Shown piece by piece: positions 1-7,078 of a DNA stretch of 33,490 nucleotides. The DNA comes from a virus. Made by a program: the position numbers and the translations under genes. The stretch covers positions 1-33,490 of the IMG/VR virus record IMGVR_UViG_3300030101_003037; one strand, given 5' to 3'. Position 1 is the first letter of the stretch. Every line of letters starts with the position of its first letter. Below the pieces are notes generated by a model, which saw only the letters and a list, made by a program, of their open reading frames with translations, ran no database searches and was not told where the DNA came from.

Positions 1-339
1 GTATTGTTACTTATAGATTTGCTTATAATACAGCAGGTGATTTTGTAGACTTAAAAGGTATAAGAGGAGAGTTGGGTCAGTCCTCAGGTTTAAATATATC
101 TGCATTTAGTAAACCAGAAATAGTAGATGGAGATGCTGCTAATTTAAGACTTGCAGGAACAGAGGACTCTGCTTTAGTAAAAGTAGGAGCTGTAATGTTT
201 AATCAAGGAGCTGCTTTGTATTTCTCAAGTACAGCATTTACATCTCAGCCTACAGGCTCTACAGATATAGCTCTTTCATTATACACTAACAATACAGGTA
301 TCTCAGGTAGTGATTATGGTTTATTTGATTCTACAAATA
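1..339 (+). repeat. Diverged direct repeat, left copy (pairs with 33152-33490)
   Basis: These 339 bases align gap-free with 33152-33490. By eye I count 34 mismatches (about 90% identity). The first 73 bases are identical. Differences concentrate at about 74-190, where 21 of the 34 fall by 159. The reading frame is preserved in both copies. Confidence 0.85.
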
Positions 340-515
340 GTGTAGGTATTGCAGTTTATACAAGTAGCTCTTTAGATGGTTTGTTAGCTAACATACCTGT
401 ATCAGATGCAAGTGTACTAAATCAAAAGTTAGCAAATGGTTTCTATACTACAAATGGAAACACCAAACAATTTAAAATAGAAGAAGGAGTAATACAACAG
501 GTATTAGATATTTAA
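1..515 (+). CDS. Fibre-like structural protein, C-terminal part (5' end outside window)
   Basis: An open frame enters from the left edge, with its first full codon at base 3, and stops at 513-515. No start lies inside the window; the TTG at 72 that opens an M is internal, because the frame is open upstream and matches the second copy at 33152. The visible ~170 residues begin with VTYRFAYNTAGDF and end in VLDI. They are rich in Ser, Thr, Gly and Asn, as in beta-structured virion fibres, with no catalytic motif. The first 113 residues are nearly the same as the last residues of the gene leaving the right edge. This is therefore either the missing end of that gene (circular map) or a tandem paralogue. 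Function as a tail or head fibre is inferred from composition and from the neighbouring capsid genes. Confidence 0.7.
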   Translation, partial: IVTYRFAYNTAGDFVDLKGIRGELGQSSGLNISAFSKPEIVDGDAANLRLAGTEDSALVKVGAVMFNQGAALYFSSTAFTSQPTGSTDIALSLYTNNTGISGSDYGLFDSTNSVGIAVYTSSSLDGLLANIPVSDASVLNQKLANGFYTTNGNTKQFKIEEGVIQQVLDI

Positions 516-521
516 AAATAC

Positions 522-550
522 AACAAACTCTAAATAATTTAATTATATAT
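522..550 (+). promoter_or_regulatory. Candidate phage promoter P1 (AACAAA-N12-TAATTATATAT)
   Basis: AACAAA at 522-527 is followed after 12 nt by TAATTATATAT at 540-550, matching the window-wide bipartite element in spacing and 10 of 11 second-box bases. It sits in the gap before the gene at 564. The projected transcript start near 553 would give a leader of about 11 nt. Confidence 0.6.
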
Positions 551-563
551 AAAAGCATAAAGT

Positions 564-959
564 ATGAAACCCTCAGTACAAAAGATAATAAATAAACTTC
601 CAAAAGAAAAGGTAGACTTAGCGACTCAAAAGGTAGACTTAACAAATCCTGACAGAGCAATACAAAATTTTAAAGATGAGTCAAGAAAACTTGTTCAGGC
701 AGAAAAGAGTCTAAGAGATGCACAAACTACTGCTATAAATGTACGTAGAAGATTAGATGATATTATTGATGAATTAGAAGCAAGTGTTAAAGGTATTGAT
801 AGCTTATTAAGAGGTCAAAACAAAGATTTTTTAGACCCTTCTATGATTAAAGAATTGCAAAGACAAGAAAGAGAAATAAAACTTTCATTTTCTCAAGCAA
901 GGGGTAGAAGAATGAGGGCAAAAGATATAGATGAGGCAGTCCGTAAAGCACTAAATTAA
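564..959 (+). CDS. Coiled-coil protein of the head module, function unknown
   Basis: 131 residues, charged and strongly helical in composition. Long Lys/Glu/Arg/Leu heptad-like stretches run from about residue 35 to 120 and there are no membrane segments or catalytic motifs. The first 30 residues contain a 21-base tandem duplication (607-620 repeated at 628-641) that encodes KVDL twice. It follows a candidate promoter and precedes the scaffold-like and capsid genes, so a role in head assembly or as an internal head protein is plausible. That is inference from position; I do not recognise the family. Confidence 0.8.
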   Translation: MKPSVQKIINKLPKEKVDLATQKVDLTNPDRAIQNFKDESRKLVQAEKSLRDAQTTAINVRRRLDDIIDELEASVKGIDSLLRGQNKDFLDPSMIKELQRQEREIKLSFSQARGRRMRAKDIDEAVRKALN

Positions 960-970
960 GAGAAAAATCT

Positions 971-998
971 AACAAAAAATTAATTATTTATTATATAT
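971..998 (+). promoter_or_regulatory. Candidate phage promoter P2 (AACAAA-N11-TTATTATATAT)
   Basis: AACAAA at 971-976 and an exact TTATTATATAT at 988-998. The spacer is 11 nt, one shorter than at the other sites. The second box lies two bases before the ATG at 1001, so the predicted mRNA would be leaderless or nearly so. It would drive the scaffold-like and major capsid genes. Confidence 0.65.
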
Positions 999-1000
999 GT

Positions 1001-1582
1001 ATGAAAGCACTTGATATTATAAACAAAGTAAAAGACCTTGTTGGAGTGGAACTCCAAGAGGAAGTAAAATTAGCTCAAGCTACTTTAGAAAATGGAACTG
1101 TGATAGAGGCAGAAAACTTTAGTGAAGGTAATGAGGTATTCATTGTAACAGAAGATGACAAGGTAAAAATGCCTGTCGGAGAATACCAGCTCGAAGATGG
1201 AGAAATTTTAAGTATAAAGGTAGAAGGAGTTATAGACTCAGTAGGTGCAAAAGAAGAAGAAGAAAAAGAAGAAGCCTCTGAGGAATTGACAGAAGAACCT
1301 AAAGAAGATGTTGAAGAACAAAACTTAGAGGAGGAAAAAGAAGAAATGAAATATGCAACTAAGACTGAGCTTGAAGAAGTAAAGAAATTAGTTGAGGAAG
1401 TCAAAGAGATGGTAAAAGGAATGGACACTAAAAAAGAAGAAAAAATGTCTGCTGTTCAAGAACCGCCTCAAAAGGTTACTCACTCACCTGAAAACGAAGT
1501 GAAAAAAGAAAGAACTCTCTTAGAAAGAAAAAGAGAAGAAACTACTTATGATAGAGTTCTAAGAAGAATTAATAATTTATAA
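1001..1582 (+). CDS. Putative capsid scaffold / head assembly protein
   Basis: 193 residues in two parts. Residues ~20-80 form a small beta-rich domain with the pattern LxxGTxIEAE, VPVGEYxLEDGxIL, VEGVIDSV, which recurs in proteins just upstream of capsid genes in Bacteroidota phages. Residues ~83-150 are extremely acidic and then coiled coil (ELEEVKKLVEEVKEM), and the C-terminus is basic (RVLRRINNL). An acidic helical middle and basic tail directly upstream of the major capsid gene are typical of scaffolding proteins, where the basic tail contacts the coat protein. The stop is 4 nt before the capsid start, so the two are probably co-transcribed from P2. Confidence 0.65.
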   Translation: MKALDIINKVKDLVGVELQEEVKLAQATLENGTVIEAENFSEGNEVFIVTEDDKVKMPVGEYQLEDGEILSIKVEGVIDSVGAKEEEEKEEASEELTEEPKEDVEEQNLEEEKEEMKYATKTELEEVKKLVEEVKEMVKGMDTKKEEKMSAVQEPPQKVTHSPENEVKKERTLLERKREETTYDRVLRRINNL

Positions 1583-1586
1583 TAAA

Positions 1587-2531
1587 ATGAAAAGAAAAGT
1601 AAATTTAAGTACAACAACTTCTTTAACCACTACTTATGCTGGTGAGTTTGCAGGACAATATATTAGTGCTGCTTTGCTTTCAGGTAAGACTTTGGGAGAA
1701 GAACTTATTACAATCAAGCCTAATATTGCTTTGAAAGAAGTAATAAAAAAGGTTTCAACTAATGACATTGTAAAAGATGCAAGTTGTGATTTTGACCCAA
1801 CTTCAACTATTACATTGACTGAAAGAATTTTACAGCCAGAGGAGTTTCAAGTAAACCTACAACTTTGTGTAAAAGATTTTATTGGAGATTGGGAAGCTGC
1901 TCAAATGGGAGTTAGTCCAATGAGTAGAAGTTTACCTCCTAAATTCTCAGATTTCTTAATTGCTCATGCTGCTGATAAAGTAGCTCAAAAAATAGAGCAG
2001 AATATTTGGAATGGTACAAATGCAAATGCAGGAGAATTTGATGGTTTCAAAACAACACTACTTGCAGATGCAGATGTAGTTGATGTTTCAGGAACAAGCT
2101 CTACAGCTTCAAACATTATTACAGAATTAGGTAAAATTGCTGATGCAATTCCTTCTGCTGTTTATGGTAATGAAGATGTTATTATATATCTTCCAAGCAA
2201 TATGTATAGAAACTATATCCGTAGTTTAGGCGGTTTCGGCAGCTCTGGCTTAGGTGCAGCAGGATATGAGAACAGAGGAAACAACCAAGACATTCAACCT
2301 GCCTTCTTTGATGGTATCAAGGTTGTTAATGTAAGTGGTTTAGCAAGTGATACAGCAGTAGCTGCTCAGAAAAGCAACCTTTTCTTTGGTTCTGGCTTAC
2401 TCTCTGATAATCAGGAAGTTAAGGTCATTGACATGAGAGACATTGATGGAAGCCAAAATGTAAGAGTAGTAATGCGATTTACAGCAGGTATTCAGCATGG
2501 AATTGGTTCTGACATTGTATTATATTCATAA
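1587..2531 (+). CDS. Major capsid protein (HK97-like fold)
   Basis: 314 residues, within the usual range for HK97-fold coat proteins. The N-terminus is polar and low-complexity (LSTTTSLTTTYAGEFAGQY). The body resembles coat proteins of flavobacterial phages: a helical segment with FLIAHAADKVAQKIEQNIWNG (spine-helix-like), a Gly/Asn-rich loop around residues 212-232 and a beta-rich C-terminus (VRVVMRFTAGIQHGIGSDIVLY). Placement after protease and scaffold-like genes and before decoration-like, tube and portal genes supports the call. No long N-terminal delta domain is present, which fits a separate scaffold protein. Assignment is by overall pattern and context, not by a catalytic motif. Confidence 0.85.
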   Translation: MKRKVNLSTTTSLTTTYAGEFAGQYISAALLSGKTLGEELITIKPNIALKEVIKKVSTNDIVKDASCDFDPTSTITLTERILQPEEFQVNLQLCVKDFIGDWEAAQMGVSPMSRSLPPKFSDFLIAHAADKVAQKIEQNIWNGTNANAGEFDGFKTTLLADADVVDVSGTSSTASNIITELGKIADAIPSAVYGNEDVIIYLPSNMYRNYIRSLGGFGSSGLGAAGYENRGNNQDIQPAFFDGIKVVNVSGLASDTAVAAQKSNLFFGSGLLSDNQEVKVIDMRDIDGSQNVRVVMRFTAGIQHGIGSDIVLYS

Positions 2532-2549
2532 TTTTTAAAATATAGATAG

Positions 2550-2960
2550 ATGAGCACAACAATAACACATAGTAATGATGTCGAAAGACAAGTCGAAAAG
2601 TACCAAGCTATTACCATTGGAGAAACATACACAATGGCAGATAGTGGTAAGACAATTAAAGTATCTGGTACAGGTGGAACAGTAACACTTCCAGCTCCAA
2701 CAGAAGGATTTAACATTAGATTTGTAACAACAGGAGGACTAACTTCTGCTAATACTGTAATCGCAGGAGGAACTGCTGATGTAATGGAAGGTTCTATCAT
2801 TGTTGCAGGAGCTGTAGTAGATGTAGATGCTGCTGACCAACTGAACTTTGTACATACTGCTGACAACTTAGGAGACTTTGTAGAGATTACCTCTGATGGG
2901 TCAAACTATTTTGTTTTTGGTAATGCACTTGAGTCAGGAGGTATTACAGCAACAGGATAA
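2550..2960 (+). CDS. Beta-rich virion protein, candidate capsid decoration
   Basis: 136 residues, small and beta-rich, with alternating Gly/Thr/Val segments (VSGTGGTVTLPAPTEGFNIRF, ending SDGSNYFVFGNALESGG). Proteins of this type, with the pattern LPAPTEGFxIRF and a C-terminal SDGxxYxVxG, sit just after the major capsid gene in related phages and are usually virion surface or decoration proteins. There is no signal peptide or membrane segment. It lies 18 nt after the capsid stop and is probably co-transcribed. The decoration role is inferred; a short head fibre is the alternative. Confidence 0.7.
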   Translation: MSTTITHSNDVERQVEKYQAITIGETYTMADSGKTIKVSGTGGTVTLPAPTEGFNIRFVTTGGLTSANTVIAGGTADVMEGSIIVAGAVVDVDAADQLNFVHTADNLGDFVEITSDGSNYFVFGNALESGGITATG

Positions 2961-3004
2961 TTATAACAGATAGCTGAAACGCTACCTAATAAATTCAATA
3001 AATT

Positions 3005-3553
3005 ATGGCTTGTACGTTAAGTGTAGGTAGAAAAGTACCATGTAAAGATGTAGTTGGTGGAATTAAAGGAGTATACTTTTTTGACTTTGGTTCTATTACA
3101 GCAGCTTTTGATAGTACAGATACAGATGTAGTTGAAGATTTAGGTGTAGTTACCTGTTTTAATTATGAAGTAAAAGGCAATAGTAGTTTTGAACAGGCTA
3201 TTACAAGTTCAAGGGAAAACGGAACAACTTTTTATGAGCAAACTCTTAATTTGACTCTTACAAAGCTAACTGTCCAAGACCACAAAGAACTTAGAATTTT
3301 GTCTGTAGCAAGACCTCATGTAGTAATAGAGGATTATAATGGAAATGCTTTCATTATGGGTCTTGAGCATGGAGCAGATGTTTCTGGAGGGACTATTGTA
3401 ACAGGAGCTGCTATGGGAGACCTAAGTGGTTATACTCTTACGCTAACAGCTCAAGAGCTAAAACCTGCTAACTTCTTAGAAGGAGCAACTGCTGCAAATC
3501 CGTTTGCTGGAATGACTAATACTGTAACAATTACAGAAGGTACTAACACCTAA
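3005..3553 (+). CDS. Major tail tube protein
   Basis: 182 residues. The layout resembles siphovirus tail tube proteins of Bacteroidota phages: an N-terminal metal/Cys-containing segment, a beta-rich core with SSRENGTTFYEQTLNLTL and LTKLTVQDHKEL, then VVIEDYNGNAFIMGLEHGADV and GDLSGYTLTLTAQE. The terms NGT-plus-strand, EDYNGxxFxxGxxxG and GYTLTLxxxE are the basis of the call. It lies between head genes and the portal rather than beside the tape measure gene 26 kb away. A strong terminator follows, consistent with abundant expression of the capsid-to-tube operon. Confidence 0.7.
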   Translation: MACTLSVGRKVPCKDVVGGIKGVYFFDFGSITAAFDSTDTDVVEDLGVVTCFNYEVKGNSSFEQAITSSRENGTTFYEQTLNLTLTKLTVQDHKELRILSVARPHVVIEDYNGNAFIMGLEHGADVSGGTIVTGAAMGDLSGYTLTLTAQELKPANFLEGATAANPFAGMTNTVTITEGTNT

Positions 3554-3575
3554 TAAACCTTAGAGTAATTAAGAG

Positions 3576-3602
3576 GGGAGGCATTTGTCTCCCTTTTTTT
3601 TT
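3576..3602 (+). terminator. Rho-independent terminator after the capsid/tube operon
   Basis: GGGAG at 3576-3580 pairs with CTCCC at 3589-3593 around an 8-nt loop, followed by nine T residues (3594-3602). It ends the run of genes from 1001 to 3553. The upstream in-frame ATG at 3585 lies inside this hairpin and is therefore not the start of the next gene. Confidence 0.85.
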
Positions 3603-3604
3603 AT

Positions 3605-3633
3605 AACAAAATCAAAACTCTTTTATTATATAT
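3605..3633 (+). promoter_or_regulatory. Candidate phage promoter P3 (AACAAA-N12-TTATTATATAT)
   Basis: AACAAA at 3605-3610 and an exact TTATTATATAT at 3623-3633. The ATG at 3636 is the 32nd base counted from the first A. It follows a terminator directly, which is the expected place for a new promoter. Confidence 0.7.
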
Positions 3634-3635
3634 AT

Positions 3636-3971
3636 ATGATTATTTTACAAGAGAGTGGTTCAGCTCAGAACATAGATTTTATTCCAAGAAGTTTTGTAAG
3701 TGGAGGTAGCTATGTAGTTACGATAGATGATGAGCAAACAGGTAAAAACATACACAATGCTACTACTACCAGCATTACAGAAGTTTTGTACTTTAATAGA
3801 TATAACGCTACCTTTACTACAAAACAAGATAACTTTTATGTCTTAACAATTAAGTCAAGTAGTGATGTAATATTTAAAGACAGAATATTCTGCACAAACC
3901 AGACTGATTACTCTATTAACAATGGAGAGTATCAACAGACAGAAAGTAATAATGATTTTATATTTGCATAA
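3636..3971 (+). CDS. Small virion-associated protein, conserved beside portal genes
   Basis: 111 residues starting MIILQESGSAQ. A longer frame begins at 3585, but that ATG lies inside the terminator hairpin and would translate promoter DNA, so 3636 is chosen. The protein is beta-rich, with an N-terminal ESGSAQxxxFIPRSF segment, a central run of strands and DRIFCTNQTDYSINNGEY near the C-terminus. I recognise this combination from small proteins in flavobacterial phages, where it accompanies structural genes; its exact role is unknown. It abuts the portal start with no gap, suggesting translational coupling. A head or neck structural role is inferred. Confidence 0.75.
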   Translation: MIILQESGSAQNIDFIPRSFVSGGSYVVTIDDEQTGKNIHNATTTSITEVLYFNRYNATFTTKQDNFYVLTIKSSSDVIFKDRIFCTNQTDYSINNGEYQQTESNNDFIFA

Positions 3972-5717
3972 ATGGAAAACGTACATTTAATAAACCTTTC
4001 AAGCTATAATAGACCTGAGGTAGTAGAGGACAAGAAAAAAGAGTATGTAGCCTATGGAGAAGATAACAACTACTATCAATACCTAATAGACAACTTTATA
4101 AACTCTACTACAAACAATGCTACAATAAATGGTATTGCTCAGCTTATTTATGGCAAAGGTATAGATGCCTTAGATAGCTCCACAAAGACAGAGGAGTATG
4201 CAGCTTTAAAATCTATATTTAACAATGAGTGCCTTAGAAAGATATGCTTAGATTTAAAACTTTTAGGAGAGGCATCATTCCAGGTTATCTACCAAAACAA
4301 CAAAGTAGTAAAAGCAGAACACTTTCCAAGACAAACCCTAAGACCTGAGAAGATGATAGATGGAGACATAAGAGCTTATTACTATTCTCCTGATTGGGCA
4401 AACATGAAAAAGTCAGACAAGCCTGAAAGAATTGCAGCTTTTGGTTTTGGAAATCAAACAGAACCAGAGATTAAAATAGTTAAGAGATATGTTTCAGGCT
4501 ATGATTATATATGTCCACCTGACTACGCTGGTTCTTTAGCCTATGCAGAGCTTGAGAGTCAAATATCAGACTATCTAATTAATGATGTTCAATGCGGCTT
4601 CTCTGGCACAAAGGTTATAAATTTTAATGCAGGTATACCTGAGAGACAGAAGCAGTTAGAAATCAAAAATGATGTAATGAGAAAGCTAACAGGGTCAATG
4701 GGAGAAAAGGTCATTGTAGCTTTTAACAATAATGCTGAGAGTAAAACTACTATTGATGATGTACCTTTAAATGATGCTCCTGCTCACTATGAGTATTTAT
4801 CTTCTGAGGCAGCAAGGAAAATAATGGTAGGTCATAGAGTAACTTCTCCACTTCTTTTAGGTATTAGAGATGACAACAATGGTCTTGGAAATAATGCAGA
4901 TGAGATTAGAACAGCTTCTTTGCTGTTTCAAAACACTACTATTAGACCATATCAGGACCTTATAGTGGACTGTATGGATGCTATTCTTGCAGTTAATGAT
5001 ATTAGTCTAAAATTATATTTTGTTACGTTACAGCCTCTTGAATTTATTGATACAGAAAATGCAGTAACTAAAGAAGCTAAGGAAGAAGAAACAGGAGTTA
5101 AACTTGCAGCAGTTCCTACAGATGTAGCAGATGCACTTATAGACTTAGGAGAAGATGAAGATTTAGAAAATTGGGAGCTGGTAGATGAAAGAGAGGTAGA
5201 TTATGACCAAGAGGAAACACTTGATAAAATGATAGGACTTGCCTCTACAGGTAGTGCAAGACCAAATGCTAAAAGTGAACAAGATAAAGATATAGGAGAC
5301 TTAAGATTCAAAGTTAGGTATCAATATGCACCTCTTAGAAGTGATAGTGAAAGCAGAGACTTCTGTGTAAAAATGGCAGCAGCAGGTAAAATCTATAGAA
5401 AAGAAGATATTATCTCAATGGAAAATAAAGTAGTCAATGCAGGATGGGGTCCAAATGGAGCTAATACTTATTCTATTTGGTTTTACAAAGGAGGAGGGTC
5501 ATGTAGACACTTTTGGATGAGAAAAACTTATATGGCTAAAGGAGTTAATCCAGATGCTAAAAATCCAAGAGCAGAGGTTTCAGTTAATGAAGCTAAAGCA
5601 GAAGGTTTAAAACCTGTAAAAAATGACTCTAAAGTAGCTAAAAGAACAAGAGACCAAGTGAACAGAGGTTTTTTACAACCAAAGAATTTTAAAACACCAA
5701 GAAGTAAAGGAGTATAG
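3972..5717 (+). CDS. Portal protein with C-terminal MuF-like extension
   Basis: 581 residues. The N-terminal ~350 residues resemble phage portals: YGEDNNYYQYLIDNFINS, TNNATINGIAQLIYGKG, LKLLGEASFQVIY, and a helical part with HRVTSPLLLGIRDDNNGLGNNADEIRTA, the region that forms the portal stem and crown. Residues ~440-525 form an added domain with ESRDFCVKM (Cys465), GWGPNGANTYSIW and GGGSCRHFWMRK (Cys511, His513), reminiscent of the Cys/His signature of MuF-type minor head proteins. A basic tail follows. It makes the DNA entry channel at one capsid vertex and binds terminase. The portal start follows the previous stop immediately, and the adaptor-like gene begins 2 nt after its own stop. Confidence 0.85.
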   Translation: MENVHLINLSSYNRPEVVEDKKKEYVAYGEDNNYYQYLIDNFINSTTNNATINGIAQLIYGKGIDALDSSTKTEEYAALKSIFNNECLRKICLDLKLLGEASFQVIYQNNKVVKAEHFPRQTLRPEKMIDGDIRAYYYSPDWANMKKSDKPERIAAFGFGNQTEPEIKIVKRYVSGYDYICPPDYAGSLAYAELESQISDYLINDVQCGFSGTKVINFNAGIPERQKQLEIKNDVMRKLTGSMGEKVIVAFNNNAESKTTIDDVPLNDAPAHYEYLSSEAARKIMVGHRVTSPLLLGIRDDNNGLGNNADEIRTASLLFQNTTIRPYQDLIVDCMDAILAVNDISLKLYFVTLQPLEFIDTENAVTKEAKEEETGVKLAAVPTDVADALIDLGEDEDLENWELVDEREVDYDQEETLDKMIGLASTGSARPNAKSEQDKDIGDLRFKVRYQYAPLRSDSESRDFCVKMAAAGKIYRKEDIISMENKVVNAGWGPNGANTYSIWFYKGGGSCRHFWMRKTYMAKGVNPDAKNPRAEVSVNEAKAEGLKPVKNDSKVAKRTRDQVNRGFLQPKNFKTPRSKGV

Positions 5718-5719
5718 AT

Positions 5720-6226
5720 ATGGCAACAGGATTAATGATTTCTCGTAAAGATATAGTCAAGTTCACTTCTTTGAATGGTAACATTGACACCGATAAGTTT
5801 ATACAATACATTCTTATAGCTCAAGAGACCCATATACAGAACTATCTTGGTTCAAAACTATATGATAAAATAAAAACAGACATTGAGGGTTCTTCTCTTA
5901 CAGGTAATTATTTGACATTAGTAAATACCTATATAAAACCAATGCTCTGTCATTGGGGACTTGTAGAGTTCCTTCCTTATGCAGCTTATACAATATCTAA
6001 CAAAGGTATATTTAAACACAACTCTGAAAATGCAATAAACGCTGATAAGAATGAAGTAGACTTCTTAATAGAAAAAGAAAGAAATATAGCTCAGTATTAT
6101 ACAGATAGATTTGTAGACTTTATGAGTTTTGAAGCTCCAAGCAAATATCCTGAGTATTTTACTAATAATAATGATGATGTTTTTCCTGACAAAAACAGTT
6201 ATGGATTTTCTGGATGGGTACTGTAA
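5720..6226 (+). CDS. Head-tail adaptor-like protein
   Basis: 168 residues, mostly helical: ISRKDIVKFTSLNGNIDTDKFIQYI, AQETHIQNYLGSKLYDKI, LVNTYIKPMLCHWGLVEFLPY, then a long helix IEKERNIAQYYTDRFVDFM and a Tyr/Pro/Asn-rich tail. The pattern of an N-terminal segment, HIQNYLGxxLYDKI and a Trp-containing central helix matches connector proteins that lie directly after portal genes in Bacteroidota phages (head completion or adaptor at the neck). No catalytic residues are seen. Start is 2 nt after the portal stop. The adaptor role is inferred from position and helical layout. Confidence 0.7.
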   Translation: MATGLMISRKDIVKFTSLNGNIDTDKFIQYILIAQETHIQNYLGSKLYDKIKTDIEGSSLTGNYLTLVNTYIKPMLCHWGLVEFLPYAAYTISNKGIFKHNSENAINADKNEVDFLIEKERNIAQYYTDRFVDFMSFEAPSKYPEYFTNNNDDVFPDKNSYGFSGWVL

Positions 6227-6318
6227 AGAGTTATAAAAATAAAGATAAGAATATACAAAAGCTTAAAGAGTTTTTGAAAAAAGGATATATAACAAAAAAA
6301 GAAAAAAAGTATTATTAA
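6214..6318 (+). CDS. Basic 34-residue peptide, SHOCT-like
   Basis: ATG at 6214 opens a 34-residue frame ending at TAA 6316-6318. It overlaps the end of the adaptor gene by 13 nt and fills the gap before the next gene. The peptide is very basic, and its second half, LKEFLKKGYITKKEKKYY, resembles the SHOCT motif (LxxLxxxGxITxxEFxxxK), a short helix pair found at protein termini. Its 3' third also carries candidate promoter P4. Overlapping placement supports a real gene, but the length makes chance possible. Function unknown. Confidence 0.5.
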   Translation: MGTVKSYKNKDKNIQKLKEFLKKGYITKKEKKYY

Positions 6319-6319
6319 T
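6291..6319 (+). promoter_or_regulatory. Candidate phage promoter P4 (AACAAA-N12-GTATTATTAAT)
   Basis: AACAAA at 6291-6296 and GTATTATTAAT at 6309-6319 (8 of 11 matches to the consensus second box). The ATG at 6322 is again the 32nd base from the first A. The site lies inside the small basic ORF, so it is a weaker case than P2, P3, P7 and P8. Confidence 0.5.
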
Positions 6320-6321
6320 AT

Positions 6322-6519
6322 ATGGCAAATACAATAAATTGGGGAAAGGTATATTGTGAGATGGTTACAAATAAAACTTGGGGAGACGAGGTTTATACCA
6401 CAAATGCAATAAATGACCTATCAGCTCCAAGTTGTTGGACCACATTTACAATAAGTGCAGACACAACTTTGTATAGTGCCGATACAACAAGTTTAACAGC
6501 AGATGTACAATTTATTTAA
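6322..6519 (+). CDS. Small virion-type protein, function unknown
   Basis: 65 residues beginning MANTINWGKVYCEMVTNK. The sequence contains Trp-rich N-terminal segments (NWGKVYCEM, TWGDEVYTT) and a Thr/Ser/Asp/Ala repeat near the end (SADTTLYSADTTSLTAD). Similar small proteins occur in flavobacterial phage structural regions, but I know no assigned function. It precedes a fibre-like gene by 2 nt and follows candidate promoter P4. A structural or fibre-attachment role is a guess from position. Confidence 0.7.
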   Translation: MANTINWGKVYCEMVTNKTWGDEVYTTNAINDLSAPSCWTTFTISADTTLYSADTTSLTADVQFI

Positions 6520-6521
6520 TT

Positions 6522-7076
6522 ATGGCAAAGACAAACGTAAATACAGGGAGTAGTGCAAATGATGGTACAGGAGACCCTTTAAGAACAGCTTTTACAAGCA
6601 TAAATTCTAACACAGATGAGATATACTCCTTGTTTGGTAATGGAAGCACACTTGCAATTAGTGGAGATGCTTCTGTTTCAGGAGGAGCTTTAACTATTGC
6701 TAATGATGCAGTAGAACACGCTATGCTTGAACCAAGATACACTGCAAAAGCAACAAGCACAGGTACAGGTAGTCAAAATTTAGATGCTTCTACTGCTACT
6801 ACTTTCCTTCTTACAGGTAATGTAGCAACAGCTACTCTTACAATACAAAACATGAAGCTTGGTCAGGTTATTGACATTGTACTTTCTGGAACTCTAAGTA
6901 GTGCTGCAATAACACTTGCAACTAATTTTACAAGTGCTACAATAAATAAGGTAGGAAGTACAGACTTAGATACCTCTGCTACTAATGTTATTCAAGTTGT
7001 ATGTATTGATGATACAGATTCAGCAGCTATTATAAACTATTCTATAAACACCTTTGCAGCAGATACAACACCATAA
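6522..7076 (+). CDS. Fibre-like structural protein
   Basis: 184 residues. The N-terminus holds the motif NTGSSANDGTGDPLRTAFTSINSN, a signature seen at the start of many phage tail fibre and collar proteins (NDGTGDxLRxAFxxxNxN). The rest is a low-complexity beta-type sequence rich in Thr, Ser, Ala and Asn, including a TATLTIQNMKLGQVIDIVLSG segment resembling a fibre shaft or knob. It lacks enzymatic motifs. It lies 2 nt from both neighbours, within a block of adaptor, fibre-assembly-like and LamG fibre genes. Confidence 0.7.
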   Translation: MAKTNVNTGSSANDGTGDPLRTAFTSINSNTDEIYSLFGNGSTLAISGDASVSGGALTIANDAVEHAMLEPRYTAKATSTGTGSQNLDASTATTFLLTGNVATATLTIQNMKLGQVIDIVLSGTLSSAAITLATNFTSATINKVGSTDLDTSATNVIQVVCIDDTDSAAIINYSINTFAADTTP

Positions 7077-7078
7077 TT

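Noticed and set aside
72-515. TTG at 72 as the start of the first gene
   Set aside because: The frame is open to the left edge and the upstream residues match the second copy at 33152, so the TTG is internal.
1075-1428. Reverse-strand Ser-rich 117-residue frame
   Set aside because: Mirror image of the acidic Glu-rich scaffold-like gene (GAA/TTC); all supported genes are on the + strand.
3585-3635. Start at ATG 3585 for the gene ending at 3971
   Set aside because: This ATG lies inside a terminator hairpin and the added residues come from its T-run and the promoter region.
3959-3966. TATATTTG as a host-type promoter for the portal gene
   Set aside because: It lies in the coding end of the preceding gene, has no clear -33 partner, and such 8-mers are expected by chance in AT-rich DNA.
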